From Cheiracanthium punctorium (lineage: Eukaryota > Arthropoda > Arachnida > Araneae > Cheiracanthiidae), in contig JAWZYV010019530.1 of NCBI GenBank assembly GCA_038373885.1, positions 310,001 through 374,000 of the forward strand: a DNA stretch of 64,000 nt, in the 5' to 3' direction. Shown piece by piece: positions 33,001 to 43,886 of this stretch. The position numbers and the translations under genes were made by a program. Below the pieces are notes generated by a model. That model worked only from the letters and a program-made list of their open reading frames with translations, was not told the origin of the DNA and did no database searches. The first letter of the stretch is position 1, and each line of letters starts with the position of its first letter.

Positions 33001-33640
33001 GACCATTGGTTCCCAATCGGTAGTTAGCGAGCCTCCAGGGGTTCCCAAGATACGTTAAACGTTTCACGAAAACAACATACTGGTACACAGTGACTACACA
33101 TGCGATTCGCCAAATTCTTTTCGGACTTTCGAAGGGGTTCACAAAGAAAAAACGGTTGGGATACACTGTGACAATCGATTCAATCGATGACACTGGTTCA
33201 CAAGGTGTGCTAAAGATTTCGCGAAAACAATATTCTAGTACACATTGACAAGGTCTCCAAATTCTTTTTGGATTTTCGAAGAAATTCTCAAGGAGAAAAG
33301 GTTGGCAACCCCTGGATAGATGGTTCACGAACCCCTTCAGGTTTACAAGATGTTCACAAAATTCGTTAAAGGTTTCGCGAAAACAATATACTAATAAACG
33401 TTGACTATAGAAGGGGTTCGCAAAAATTATTTTCGTATTTTCGAAGGGGCACATAAGGAGAAAAAGGTTGGGAAGCACTGTGATAGACGGTTCACGAACG
33501 CTCACGGGTTCACAAGGTGTGTTGAAGGTTTCGCGAAAACAATACCCTAGTACACATTGACTATGGGGGATTTCTCCAAATACTTTTCGGACTTTCGAAG
33601 GGAGAAAATGCTTGGGATACCATTATCTCTCCTTGTTTTT
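33001..33640. repeat. Minisatellite of about 160-bp units within hAT-like ends
   Basis: Four units share GGTTCACAAGGTGTG-type, AAGGTTTCGCGAAAACAATA and TCGGACTTTCGAAGGGG blocks. The phrase GTTTCGCGAAAACAAT (or a close variant) recurs near 33060, 33217, 33371 and 33527. The outermost sequence, CCATTGGTTCCCAATC at the left and GCTTGGGATACCATT at the right, resembles hAT-type CAGTGGTTCCCAA ends. The repeat sustains a 174-codon minus frame that is an artefact of the periodicity. Confidence 0.75.
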
Positions 33641-34606
33641 CCTCCACTATAATCTCCTGCAATAGATGATCTATGCACCTACCTCAACATCATTAGAAAA
33701 GATCTTTTCCTAAAAACATTTCAAGACATCTGTTGAGCTAATCAAGAGCAATAGTTCATCTTAAAAATGTTTCAAATCTTTCTGTTCCAAGTTTCTCACG
33801 GTGTGCATCAAAACACGATGTATACCGTCTTGAACCGCGTAACCAACGTGGACATTTTGCAACGAGATTCAAATGGTGAGCGCAGAAACCCCATTTCACA
33901 ATTTGGTACGAAGTGCGTAACCACTCGGGACTCTTACTCAGAAATATATCGATGTTGAAGGCCACCATTTTAAACATTCATTTAAGCAATCGTTTGGATC
34001 AAGAATGTTTGACAAGAATGTTCACCTTTGTTACCCAAACTGAACTATAGCCTTATTTTTCCCAGAAATTCAGCCTTCTGATGGGAAAATAAATTTTCTA
34101 TGGCAGTTCAAAGTGTGTATGCGGTTTTCTGGAACATCCTGTACATGGATATTTCTGTTAGTCATATTCTTTTTAATAATACTGCATCCAATGTATCATT
34201 TCATATCAATATACACAAACGCAGAATTTTTCTTATATTTGCGTTAAATTACGAAAAGTATGTCAGCGAAAGCATTTTCCTCACTTTCTGGAACATTTTA
34301 AATCAGTATACGTTGATAATTTTACAGGGCTGACCACAAAAATTTTTTGTTACTTACCAACAAAGCTAAAAAATGTTTATTGTTGCCTTTTGTCTGTCTG
34401 TCCGTCCGTGAGTGCTCTAACTGCAGTAAATGTGCATCGATCACTACTAAATTTATATGTGTTATATGTAATTATATGTGTTATTTTACAAAATTCTAAT
34501 TACTTCATCTTTTTTTAAACACCAGCTTTAGGATGAGCGTTTTTTTTTTTGTTAATAATTCTGGACTTTTATCTGTGGCATCTTATCACGACGTAATAGT
34601 TAGGAC
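33641..34606. other. AT-rich DNA, no gene
   Basis: Overlapping antisense frames at 33756-33977 and 33767-33958 have no recognisable motifs. A pyrimidine-rich GTCTGTCTGTCCGTCCGTGAG at 34391-34411 is the kind of run seen in some Helitron derivatives, but no other Helitron feature is evident. Confidence 0.4.
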
Positions 34607-34930
34607 CAGTGTCGTCAACTCTGTCAGAGAAAAAGTGACTGAAATCAAAGTTAAAAGTGGCCAGATATGGCTAAAAATGTGTTTTCAAGCTCAGAAAAAA
34701 TAAATTATTCATTGGTGTGACTTTCTAAGTGTTTTTGCTGTTGAATTAATGATATGCTTGTCTAAATGGTCAAGTGTTTTTCGAGTCATTTGGACTTTGC
34801 GACATTTGCGATTTACAAAATACATTGGTATTGCCGATTGGCCAAGATATAGCCACAAAGTGGCTAAACTGGCAGATCTACCCGAAAAATGGCCAGGTCT
34901 ATCCATAAAGTGGCTAAATTGGCAATCCTG
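34607..34930. mobile_element. hAT-type MITE, 324 bp
   Basis: Starts CAGTGTCGTCAACTC and ends TTGGCAATCCTG. The flanks GTTAGGAC (34599-34606) and GTTAGGCT (34931-34938) agree at 6 of 8 positions. Internal AAGTGGCTAAA / GTGGCCAG motifs recur in the right third. Non-coding. Confidence 0.65.
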
Positions 34931-35309
34931 GTTAGGCTATAACAGAGAAATGCAGATTCACACTATTGTTCAATTTCATTTTTCAGCAATTTCGAACGTT
35001 TTTCTTGAGTAAAGATGTTTTCACCATAGTTTTCGAACACTTTGAAACGAAGACTGCCACAATTCTAACAGGGTTGATCAATTTTACTTCTCTTCAGCTC
35101 GCATTGATCTCTATTTTTTTTTTAATTACTTTTAAAAGAACACCTCCTTTTTCATCTTCATCTATCCGCGTTAATACCTCAGGTGTGGTGCTGCTTAAAC
35201 TTTTATTCCTGTATTTACATTCTTAACGCGCATGCAACGTTTTGAAAAAAGACGAAATTCAATTTGGAGGGGTGGGAGAAAATGGCGGGTCGACGTCGAA
35301 AGGAGCAGA

Positions 35310-35540
35310 ACCTTAACGCTGCTGTTGTGAAAATGCAGCTACTGGATAAATCTGACTCTTCGATCGTATGAAGAGTTGGGGACTAATGCGTCTAGTTCAT
35401 ATTCTGATTTCAATATCGGGACGCCTATAAATAGATCCGTTGGCTGGAAATTCCAGGTAAGGCGCCCACTCTAAAAGGATTTGGCTAATATTCGAAGTCC
35501 GTTAAGTAGATTGCTATTCGATGAGTGTTCAAAACAGACG
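35310..35540 (+). repeat. Diverged interspersed repeat, copy 2
   Basis: AACGCTGCTGTTGTGAAAATG, TGGATAAATCTGAC, GAAATTCCAGGT, AAAAGGATTTGGCTAATATT and GATTGCTATTCGATGAG align with 32540-32770 in order and orientation. Non-coding. Confidence 0.6.
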
Positions 35541-37044
35541 AGCGACGCAGGAAATTTGAAATAAACGCTTGGTCCGATTTGAGAGTGTGTTTCCGGTACA
35601 CACCGGTTACGTTCCTTGAAAGTGTAGATTCACAAAGATCTTTTTCCAGCTGCCACGGGTCGATGCAGACGAAAATTGGGTCTGTTTTGCGGCCCCTTCA
35701 CAAAATTACAATCGGTTAAAACAGCCCTTCGTTGCCATTTTACCCTACATTTTAATCTGTTTTATCAATTATTTTAACAAAAAAAGTGACTTTTATTGAA
35801 AAATGGCACGAAAATTCACAAAAATAAGTGAGAAATTCATAAAATTAAGTATGGAAATTCACAAAAATAGGACGCTGGAAAAAATTCCTGGGTCGACCCC
35901 TGGCCTGCGAAAGACAAGCAAGCAAGTTAATTCTTATAGACATTGCTTGTAATAAATGTTTAGAGCCGGTAGAACACATGCGATTTAGAAAAGGGTTTCG
36001 ATTTTGGAAAGAAAATGCACAATGTAATGGAAAATGTAAGTTTGAATGCACAAATTAGCCATTTGAATATGTTAAAAACTTTTTTTTAACAAATGAAATA
36101 TTGTTAGGAGTTAGCTTTTGCGCACAGGTACAGTACAGTACGCCTGTCAAAGTAACGTACTGTACTTATAATAGTTAAAATAGTTGGACTCCACCCTCGC
36201 TGTCATCCATATTGTGACAGGGGACAAGATCGAAGTGGACGGAAAAGGAAGAGTGGAAATCAAATTTGGAAATGCCAGATACGACCATTTGGTATATGTC
36301 GCCTTTATTATAGACTCTTTCATTCTCGGATTGGACTAGCTAAAATCACATAAATTTAACTTCTACTTTAAGAATAATGAGCTTCGTTCAGACTCGGAAG
36401 AAGCATCTGCGTTCGACATTAAAAATGAAAACCGTTTTACCTGTTCAGCAAATAATGGCCCAGACTGATATCACTCTACCCCCAAGAACGGATTCTATAA
36501 TTTCTGGAGCAGTAAAATAAATTAATAAATTCGGGTTTGGATTAATCGAACACCCAAGCAATAGTGATTCTATCAAAGGAGTACTTGTGAGCGCAACACT
36601 TGTGGACTTGTCGTAAGCTAACGTTCCTATTAGAGTAGCTAACGTGACTGACAAGTCAAAAGTGATAAAGAAAAAATGAAGTGTTGGCAACATGCACTCC
36701 TGTTGCCTCCATTAATAAGAGCATTAATCTACCGACAGCTAAATCATCTGAGTGTCTAACGAAGGAATTATTACAAGATGCGGAGTTAACGGGAGAACAG
36801 AAAAGTGCTACTTAGAAAATAATTATAGAATTCCAAGACCTCTTCTCTCGTTCTTCCGGTGACTTTGGTTGTACGAAGTTAATGCAACACAGAATAGATA
36901 CAGGTAGCCATTCTCTCATCAAGCAACTAGGTGACTACCGTTTGCTAAGCAAGAAGAGGTGAGCAGGCTTTTAGAGGAGATGAAGCGAGATGACGTCATC
37001 GAGCCATCGACTAGTCCCTGGCTCTCGCCGATTGTTTTGGTCAG

Positions 37045-37135
37045 AAAGAAGGTCCACCCGGTCCACCCGGGTGGTCCTTCTTTCGACGGAATGGAGTCGA
37101 CGGAATGTATCGACGGAATGGAGTCGGACGACGGC
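37045..37135. repeat. Hairpin plus short direct repeats at the gypsy deletion junction
   Basis: AAAGAAGGTCCACCC and GGGTGGTCCTTCTTT (37045-37083) form a 15-bp stem with one mismatch. Three iterations of GACGGAATG(GAGT/TAT)CG follow to about 37131. The RT frame ends here and the integrase zinc region resumes just after, so this is rearranged sequence at the deletion point. Confidence 0.75.
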
Positions 37136-37382
37136 AAGATGCTTCGATGGCAGGTAGTACTCCCTCGTTCAAGGATTCCGAAGGTTCTAGAAGAGTTGCA
37201 TAGTGGCATAACTGGGCGCTATTTTGACATAATGAAGACCCTGCAGAAAGTTCGCGAGCACTTCTACTAGGCTAGGGCTCGAGACGATGTTTAAAAGTGG
37301 TGTCAAGCTTGTGACGCCTGTGCCACCTGTAAAGGCCCGAAGAAACGAAGCCGTGGAAAACTACATCGTTATAATGTAGGAG

Positions 37383-37616
37383 AGCCAACCAGCTTGTATG
37401 GTGGATAAAGCATTGTACTACGGTTTCGGGTCAAACGCCCGGCGGTCGAGGTTCGATCCCCGACGGGCGTGGATGTCATTGTGTCCGTCCCTTCATAGGG
37501 GGCAACGTTGGTCCACCTACTAGGTGCCCCCATAATAAAGTGACCAACAACTCCGGCCTTAGTAGTGGCCAATGCCTCCAAGGCATTGTTAGGGCCCGTC
37601 ATTTGAAAGAAAAAAA
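37383..37616 (+). mobile_element. tRNA-derived SINE inserted in the gypsy integrase
   Basis: The tRNA-like head has TATGGTGGATAAAGC (box A region) and GGTTCGATCCC (box B). The body GCAACGTTGGTCCACC...AAGTGACCAACAACTCCGG...AGTGGCCAATGCC is shared with 15224-15403. It ends in an A-rich tail. The target duplication AATGTAGGAG is at 37373-37382 and 37617-37626. Removing it rejoins the integrase reading frame, so it postdates the gypsy insertion. Confidence 0.92.
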
Positions 37617-38235
37617 AATGTAGGAGCGCCTTTCGAGGAAATTGCCCTCAACATCCTAGGCCACTTCAGCGAACTGCAGATGGCAACAAGTACATACTGG
37701 TTGCCATTGGTTACTTCTATAAATGTGGTGAAGCGTTTCCTAATCCCGATCCAGAAACAGTAGCCATAGCAGAGGTACTGGTGCAAGAATATATTTCAAG
37801 GTATGGAAACCCTCTGCAACTTTATTCCGACCAAGGAACGAATTTCACCTCTGCAGTTTTTAAAGGACTAAATCAATTTCTCGTAATAGACAAAACCCAG
37901 ACTACGCCTTTACACCCACACTCTGACGGCATGGTGGAGAGGTTTAATCACACTATTTTGAACAATCTCTCGCTCCTGGTGTCTAGGAATTTTGCTCTTC
38001 ACTTTGGACGATTTCATTTTCCATTCTCAATGCAATATCGCAGGATAAAAGCGACAGGAACTCTTGTAACCTGAATGGAATGTAAATTGTTTCCATAAAT
38101 GTGATTCACTTTATTTATTTTACTTAACAACTAGTTCTAGAACCATAAATGCGATCCATTATGTTCGATTTTTTTAATAAACATTCCGTAGTTTTATAAA
38201 ATTCTGTTTTCTATTGTTTTATTGTTATAGGACAT

Positions 38236-38330
38236 CGGAACATCGGTTTTAGCGAACTTTGGATAGAGTGAACGAAATTTGCCGGTCCCCAGTGGTTCAC
38301 TACTATAACCGGAGTTGTCTGCATAACAAA
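38236..38330. repeat. Partial copy related to the MITE at 39123-39292
   Basis: GTTTTAGCGAACTTTGGATAGAGTG and ACTATAACCGGAGTTGTCTG match the CCGGTTATAGCGAAC / CGGAGTTGACTG ends of the nearby element. One end lacks the TACAGTC terminus. Confidence 0.6.
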
Positions 38331-38609
38331 ATATTGCATTGTTGTGGGGAGACTACCCCAACACACCCTCTCTTAGCAAGCGCCCTGCCAGTACTTTACT
38401 TGCAACTTGTCTGACGTGAAATTGAACATGTGATGAGCAGAACAGAATGAAAGTTCCTTTCATACACTAGTCTTTTCGTCCAAGCCAGTCTTTGATTCTA
38501 CCATGAAACTAATTCAATGTTTTGCCATTTTATGACAGTGTTCGAATTTTTAACTTATCCCCCTTAAATTTATCCCCGTGTAGGGGAACTCAATAAATCT
38601 TCCTTATTT

Positions 38610-38830
38610 TGTCATGTACCGAAGCCATAAATTAGAGAGGGTGGGGGAAGCTTCAATAAGGGCTCTGAAATAACTCAGCCACCCTAACCGATACACAGTG
38701 GGGTGGCTAAGGCTTTTCTGGTATTATGCAGAGTAAAATATCTATTAAGTTTATTGATTTTTTACGATGGCTTATCCCTTCGGATGCCATGCTGTTTCTT
38801 AACTCTCACCAATAAACTTGAAAACAGTTC
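38610..38830 (+). repeat. Interspersed repeat, copy 1 (second copy 41025-41220)
   Basis: GTACCGAAGCCATAAATTAG, CTTCAATAAGGGCTCTGAAA and TAACTC...TATGCAGAGTAAAA...TATTGATTTTTTAC recur in order in 41025-41220. Non-coding. Confidence 0.6.
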
Positions 38831-39122
38831 ATGATATTGGTTTGTCTGTGTGCCGTAAATATACAACGGTTGTAACTGTGCTATTACTGAATGTTATTCA
38901 ACGCACCTCATTGAAATAGGTGCAAGTAGCATTTAGACTTCCTTTACAGAAGCACACAAAATTATTCCAGTGCATTTAGACAGATTCTCAAATTTTTAAC
39001 ACTGTGCCTCCCTAACAAAGGATAACTTACAATGGCGTCCCCCCTCCTTTTTACATTCCTCAACATACAAACAGTTTTTTATTCTTCAAAAATGAATACT
39101 GAGTCGTCTTTTCAACAAAATA

Positions 39123-39292
39123 CAGTCAACTCCGGTTATAGCGAACCTTTGGAGATCATCAAATTTTGTCCACTATAACCGAAGTGTCCCCATGGTGGAC
39201 AGAAATACTGCATGTGAATCGGGACTAATGGTTTGCGTTCACTATAGTAGAAAGTTCACTTTATCTGGGTTCACTCTATCCGGAGTTGACTG
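39123..39292. mobile_element. TA-flanked palindromic MITE, 170 bp
   Basis: The ends CAGTCAACTCCGGTTATAG and CTATCCGGAGTTGACTG pair as inverted repeats. TA is present on both sides (39121-39122, 39293-39294). Subterminal GCGAACC / GGGTTCACT also pair. Tc1/mariner-type by target and ends; non-coding. Confidence 0.88.
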
Positions 39293-39633
39293 TAATGTCA
39301 TCGGTAATATTTGATTAAACATTTTATGTGAAAATAAATATGTTTTTAAGTAAAAATAAGAATAAACACGAGTACTTTTTTTAAAACAAGCATTATCACT
39401 TAATCTTTGTCTGTTTTTCTTCCCCTCCCCTCCTCTGCAAACAACGCTCTGCGCCCCCCAAGAGAAGGGTCGTTCCATCGGTCGGGAACAACTGAACTAA
39501 GAGATTTTAAAAAGAGTTTTGGGGCTATTAATCTGTTCCAATAGACTAGATTATTGAGAACGATCTGTGATGGTAACAGTGCGCGACACTTTCACAGTGG
39601 AAAAATGAAAGGTATGGTAAATTAAGCTCAAAG

Positions 39634-40547
39634 TAGAGGTCTGCACAGCTGAGTAATTCGTGGCGGCGGCGTAACGACCTCAGGCTCGGCGCGGCGTGGG
39701 AAATTTTTATAAAAAGACCATAATGGAAATGGTTGTATAAGTGTATGCGTAAATGGGTGTATGAGTATATAAAAATATCGATGTTAAAATAAGTTTTTTT
39801 TTTTTTTTTTACGCTATGAAAACTAGTCTTGCAGCTGAACCTTATATGAACTTGCCGCTGCGGTACACCTAAAAAAATTTCTACTGCAAAACAAAAAAAT
39901 ATATTTTCTCAAAATCGGAAGGTTTTAAGAGTACTGATTTATATTTTAGGCATATTTTCCATTATATAATCCCTTTTCGGTACAGATTATCCCATGCAGG
40001 AACGCACTCGGTAAACAACCTCTTACTGTAAACAAAGAAACCGCATTATACTGATTCGATAACTCAAATCTCCAAAAGTAAATTTCTGCCTTTTTTACTG
40101 CCTGGACCACCCTCCAAAATGTTTTTCCGCATACGTCCCAGTTTTTGGTGAAAGTAAAATAAAATATTAACCCCTTTAAAAATAAAAAAGCATGTTATTT
40201 TGACTTTTATCGACTATATTGCTTTCCAGTTTTTGACTTCTAGCCACCTCCGAAAAGAAATCCTAATTATGAACTGGTCGTACATAAAAAAAGTGGAAAA
40301 CATTATTTAGTGAGGAGAGATTTCTAAAACCTTAAATAACTAATTTATGCTAAAATTCATATTGCAGAAGTAAACTATTAATTTCTCTATTAAATTTCGT
40401 ATCATTTTAAGTTTTACTTTTCTTTCTGGGAGAAGGGAAAAAACCTATTGTTCATAGTCTGTGTTAAACTTTTCTATCAAATTATGACGCAAAGGCGTGC
40501 AATCGGTGCGCCAGCGTAGAACCCGGCGCCGGCAGCGCAGATCTCTA
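39634..40547. mobile_element. hAT-type non-autonomous element, 914 bp
   Basis: Begins TAGAGGTCTGCACAGC, followed by a GGCGGCGGCG run. Ends GCGCCGGCAGCGCAGATCTCTA. Flanks GCTCAAAG (39626-39633) and GCTCTGAG (40548-40555) match at 6 of 8. The GC-rich subterminal blocks contrast with an AT-rich, non-coding core. Confidence 0.7.
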
Positions 40548-40740
40548 GCTCTGAGGTAGGCTGACCACACGTACTGTTTAGAATGGTATATCAGCTTTTG
40601 TATTATCGTTTTTCGCCAAAGCATTCTTTTCTGAAATCTTTAATATAGTTTCGTTTAATTAAGTTTGAAACATAGCTTCTGTATAAAGATTTCTGTTTTG
40701 TTTAATATTTTAAGTATTCTACTTTATTACCTAATTACAT

Positions 40741-40835
40741 CCCAGGCAGCACAACAAGTTGTTCTCTGAACGTTAATAGACGTTCACAGAACGTTCAATA
40801 ATGGGCATTCATTGAACGTTGTTGTGCTGAATGGG
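40741..40835. mobile_element. Small palindromic element, third CAGCACAAC-family copy
   Basis: The ends are CCCAGGCAGCACAACAAGTTG and AACGTTGTTGTGCTGAATGGG. The interior repeats GAACGTT / AACGTTC motifs, so nearly the whole 95 bp self-pairs. Terminal plan as at 9834-9938, and its outer CCCAGGCARCACAAC also resembles the foldback at 9991-10617. Confidence 0.7.
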
Positions 40836-41024
40836 ATGATTTTGTGAATTATTATTATTTCGCAATTGTGAATCGATGAATACAAAAAGGGAGGCCATCT
40901 TACTGTCGATTTTTAGGGTGAAGATATTCGTTGCACAGCAGAGTGTAAGCTTAAGAACGATTGTGCTAGATAGTTTTTCATGTCCCATTCGTTCCGTATG
41001 GTTTATCATGTTTCTTTTATTCGT

Positions 41025-41220
41025 GTGTGTACTGAAGCCGTAAAGTAAAAGAGAAAGGGGAGACTTCAATAAGGGTTCCAAAATAACTCTGAGTTTCTAG
41101 CAGATGGGGAAAGAGGGGTTATGACAGAATTTTCCCTGTGTTATGCGAAGAATCCTACTAAATGTATTGATTTTTCACATTTTCTTTACTTTTGTATGCT
41201 GTATCCCGGTGTTATTTTCT
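41025..41220 (+). repeat. Interspersed repeat, copy 2 (first copy 38610-38830)
   Basis: GTACTGAAGCCGTAAAGT, GACTTCAATAAGGGTTCC, AAAATAACTCTGAG, TTATGCGAAGAAT and TGTATTGATTTTTCAC align to the first copy in the same orientation. Non-coding. Confidence 0.6.
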
Positions 41221-41650
41221 AACCCTTAAAGTGATCTTAAATGCTTCTTATACGCATGAATGTTTCAATAACTTTTGTCGCAGCAAACTTTTAACGTTAA
41301 TGCTAGTTTTGAATCAAAATAGTTATGAATTTAAAATGAAAAGAACCGAAGAAACAAATATCTGAACATTAGTTTCCTTTATGTTATTTTGGAAGGTAAT
41401 GAATAACAAATTTCAACAACATCGAAAAAGTATAATGAAATCAATCCCGTAATCCTTTGTAAGTCTCCCGATTGGTTGAATTTAGAGAGCGCTTGTTTTG
41501 CTACAAAACAGTAGTTGGATAATGTCAGTTATGCATCAAAACGAGATTTCCCGCTTGCTTTTTTTTTTCAGCCTTAATAGGGTCCAAATCACTATTAGAG
41601 TCCGATTCGCGTTAAAAAGATGAACACTGTGATATTAATAACTCAATACC

Positions 41651-43787
41651 TTAAAAAGTGGATATACTTCGGACTTGAGTAGTAGGGAGGAGTGAAAATG
41701 GCAAAAAAAAAAATATTTTAATATTTCCTGACTCCTGGTCTGCACTGAGGTCTTTTTTATCGATTTCAGGCAGAGCAACTGGAATAGAAACAAAATTTGT
41801 CGCAGGAAGGGTTTCACACGTTTCCAGACATTTTCCCATGGTTTTAGAAAACTGGTGTGGTCCAGATGTCTTTGCGTCAATCTTATGGAAAAGGTGGTGA
41901 AGAGGTAGTTCATTAGTATGCAATAAGCATACAAACCATTGCAATTTATGGGCAACAAAGATTTCAAGTAACGAAGTTGATGATGCTGCGAGTAATATCA
42001 GCGCTAGAGCCTGAATACGGAGTCACATGTCCTGTGTAAACTGAACCGGGTTCTGACAACATAATAATATCCTCTTCCACAGTTACAGTCGTATATAAAG
42101 AGCTTCCCTTCTTTTCTTGCATTATAGATTTGTCCTTTCTTCCATCGAAGTTTATGGCGTACAAAGACTGTGTTATTTGTGTAGAATTATTCGTCGTTCT
42201 CTCCTAAACTTATTCCTGTCACTTTAGATGGAGTATCTTTGGATACAATCCCTATATCATAAAGTACAGAGGATGCAATGAAAGCAGCTGACCTATCGTA
42301 TACTCCCGTTCTGTCACAAGCAACGGCTAGATTTGACGTGAAAGTCTCATTTGGCCTGGCTTGGAGGCTGAGGGAATTTCATCGTCGATTGTTTTTCGAC
42401 ATTTGGCTTGGTGACTAACATATTCATCATCATCAGAGATATATTCTAATTCAGAATCAGATCCTAAGAAAGCCTTTGCTTCTGAATCTATAATTGTATT
42501 TATAGATGAAGAAGCATTATCCTCCAATTCCTTTGCTTTTGTTTCTTGATTTTCCCTTCGCATTTTTTCTTACCCGCCTCAACTTTTGTGTTGCAGAAAT
42601 ATCGATTGATCCTATAGCCATTTTTCTATCATGTCGTTGGTCTGCTGTCGTTGGTCTTCCGTTCCATACTTGGAACTTTCACAGAACACTTGCATTGTTC
42701 GTAATCAGAGCCTGATCATAGGTGGTCGAGTCCTCGAGGCAAGAGGTTATTTTGGGGCCCCTATACTATGACAAGCATTTTAAATTATTTTTGTTTGCTT
42801 TTACATTTTCCCGACACAAAAATAAAACATTTTAAAAGAATACTAAAATGGAATTAAAAATTACCTATTTCTTTTTACTTATTTAGAACAAGACTATGTA
42901 TTTAAAAGTGATTTTAATATTTTTTGAGTCCGTTTGTATTATTAGAGCATAGGTGAGCAAATTCCAGGAATGGCAGTTACGAGGCATGGGAGCAAAGTTT
43001 CTCACTCCAAAAAAATTTCTTGATATACCAAAAAGTTCGAAATTTTCTTTCCTTCAGCACGAAATAAAAAATGTTAACTCATGGATATTTCGTGATAAGC
43101 ATATATATGGCCATATCATACGTTTTCAAAAACTCTTAACTTCTTGTTTATGGATCCATGAGTCTTAAAGACCATTGAATTAGAACAAAAAATAAATCTC
43201 TAAGACCATTTATTGTTAAAACTTACGCTGCAGATATTACAAAGGAAATTTAGTTGCAAAAAATTTATCATTGCAGCATATATGAATATGTAATAAATCA
43301 TGATAACAATAAATCGGGAGATTTGGGGGGGGGGCTTATTTTTCCGGGACCCCGGACTATTGCTCCGTATGCCCGTGTGATAATCAAGCTCTGTTCGTAA
43401 TTTAAACATTTGCATACAGAAATATCAAAGTACTGTTTGATTGATGAAAAAAAATCTCTCCTAATTATGTCAGATCCTTTTCGAGATATGGGTATTCTTT
43501 TAATATGTTTGTACTTTTCAGTATAATGTTTAATAAGGGGAATTACTTCTTGGTGACTTACCACAGGCAAGGAGGCTTTCTTCCAAATTCTTTCAACGGC
43601 CAAAGAAATAATTTTGATGATCTCTTTTACTGAAGGATCTTTCTTGTTCCTTTGCTTCTACATTATGTCATTTTTTTGTGAATAAGAAATGCTTCATTAA
43701 ATCAGAATACGTCGGTAATACTGTCGCTTTTGATTGTCCTGGAATTCCGAAAACACTACAAAACGTTTCACTTCTAATTTTGGTCAT
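41651..43787 (-). pseudogene. Decayed transposase-like protein (HxNELP family), minus strand
   Basis: Pieces on the minus strand run in family order. A probable start ATG lies at 43787 (MTKIRSETFC...LPTYSDLMKHF). Next comes an N-terminal domain at 43660-43394 (VERIWKKASLPVVSHQEVI), interrupted by a hAT MITE (42706-43393), then a KMAIGSIDISATQKLRR linker and an acidic region at 42560-42340. These are followed by LAVACDRTGVYDRSAAF at 42330-42180, a YAINFDGRKDKSIMQEKKG block at 42160-41990, and QWFVCLLHTNELPLHHLF...SGP at 41944-41800. Several stops and frameshifts occur, and a deletion near 41950-41990 removes what should be a second D/G-rich motif. I recognise this as a large multicopy arthropod/cnidarian family of transposase character but cannot name it securely. 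Confidence 0.72.
42706..43393. mobile_element. hAT-type element with exact 8-bp TSD inside the pseudogene
   Basis: The ends CAGAGCCTGATCATAGG and CGTGTGATAATCAAGCTCTG form an imperfect inverted repeat. The flanks TTCGTAAT (42698-42705) and TTCGTAAT (43394-43401) are identical. It splits the N-terminal domain of the minus-strand pseudogene, and the host frame resumes across it. The 688-bp interior is non-coding. Confidence 0.92.
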
Positions 43788-43886
43788 ATTTAAATTCAAA
43801 ACTCCGTATTATTTTGTCAAATATAAATCAAAATAAAAAAACGTATTGCTTCAACCTTAAAAATTAGAAGCAGGTGGTTGAACATG

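Larger units (their letters stand above)
36185..38074 (+). pseudogene. Ty3/gypsy-type pol relic (protease, RT start, integrase)
   Basis: Plus-strand fragments, in several frames with stops, follow the order of a gypsy-type pol. They are a protease C-terminal piece (about 36210-36345, VDGKGRVEIKFGNARY), a linker, and the start of reverse transcriptase (36930-37050, LLEEMKRDDVIEPSTSPWLS, IVLVRKK). After a deletion junction come an H2C2-type integrase zinc region (37170-37370) and the integrase core (37780-38020), with D of YSDQGTNF and E of GMVERFN still readable. The RT catalytic centre and RNase H are gone, and a SINE splits the integrase. The end after VSRNFALHF departs from the family, indicating 3' truncation. 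No LTRs could be assigned. Dead copy. Confidence 0.9.

Noticed and set aside
32981..33505. A 174-codon minus-strand open frame
   Set aside because: It lies entirely in the ~160-bp minisatellite and its protein repeats with the DNA period (CFRETF... blocks). The frame is a by-product of the periodicity, not a gene.
34391..34411. Helitron 5' or internal run (GTCTGTCTGTCCGTCCGTGAG)
   Set aside because: No CTRR end, terminal hairpin or Rep/helicase sequence nearby.
36919..37209. A 96-codon minus-strand frame
   Set aside because: It is antisense to gypsy pol sequence with clear family motifs on the plus strand.
37400..37475. A genuine tRNA gene
   Set aside because: Box A and B are present, but the SINE body, A-rich tail and target duplications show a retroposed SINE.
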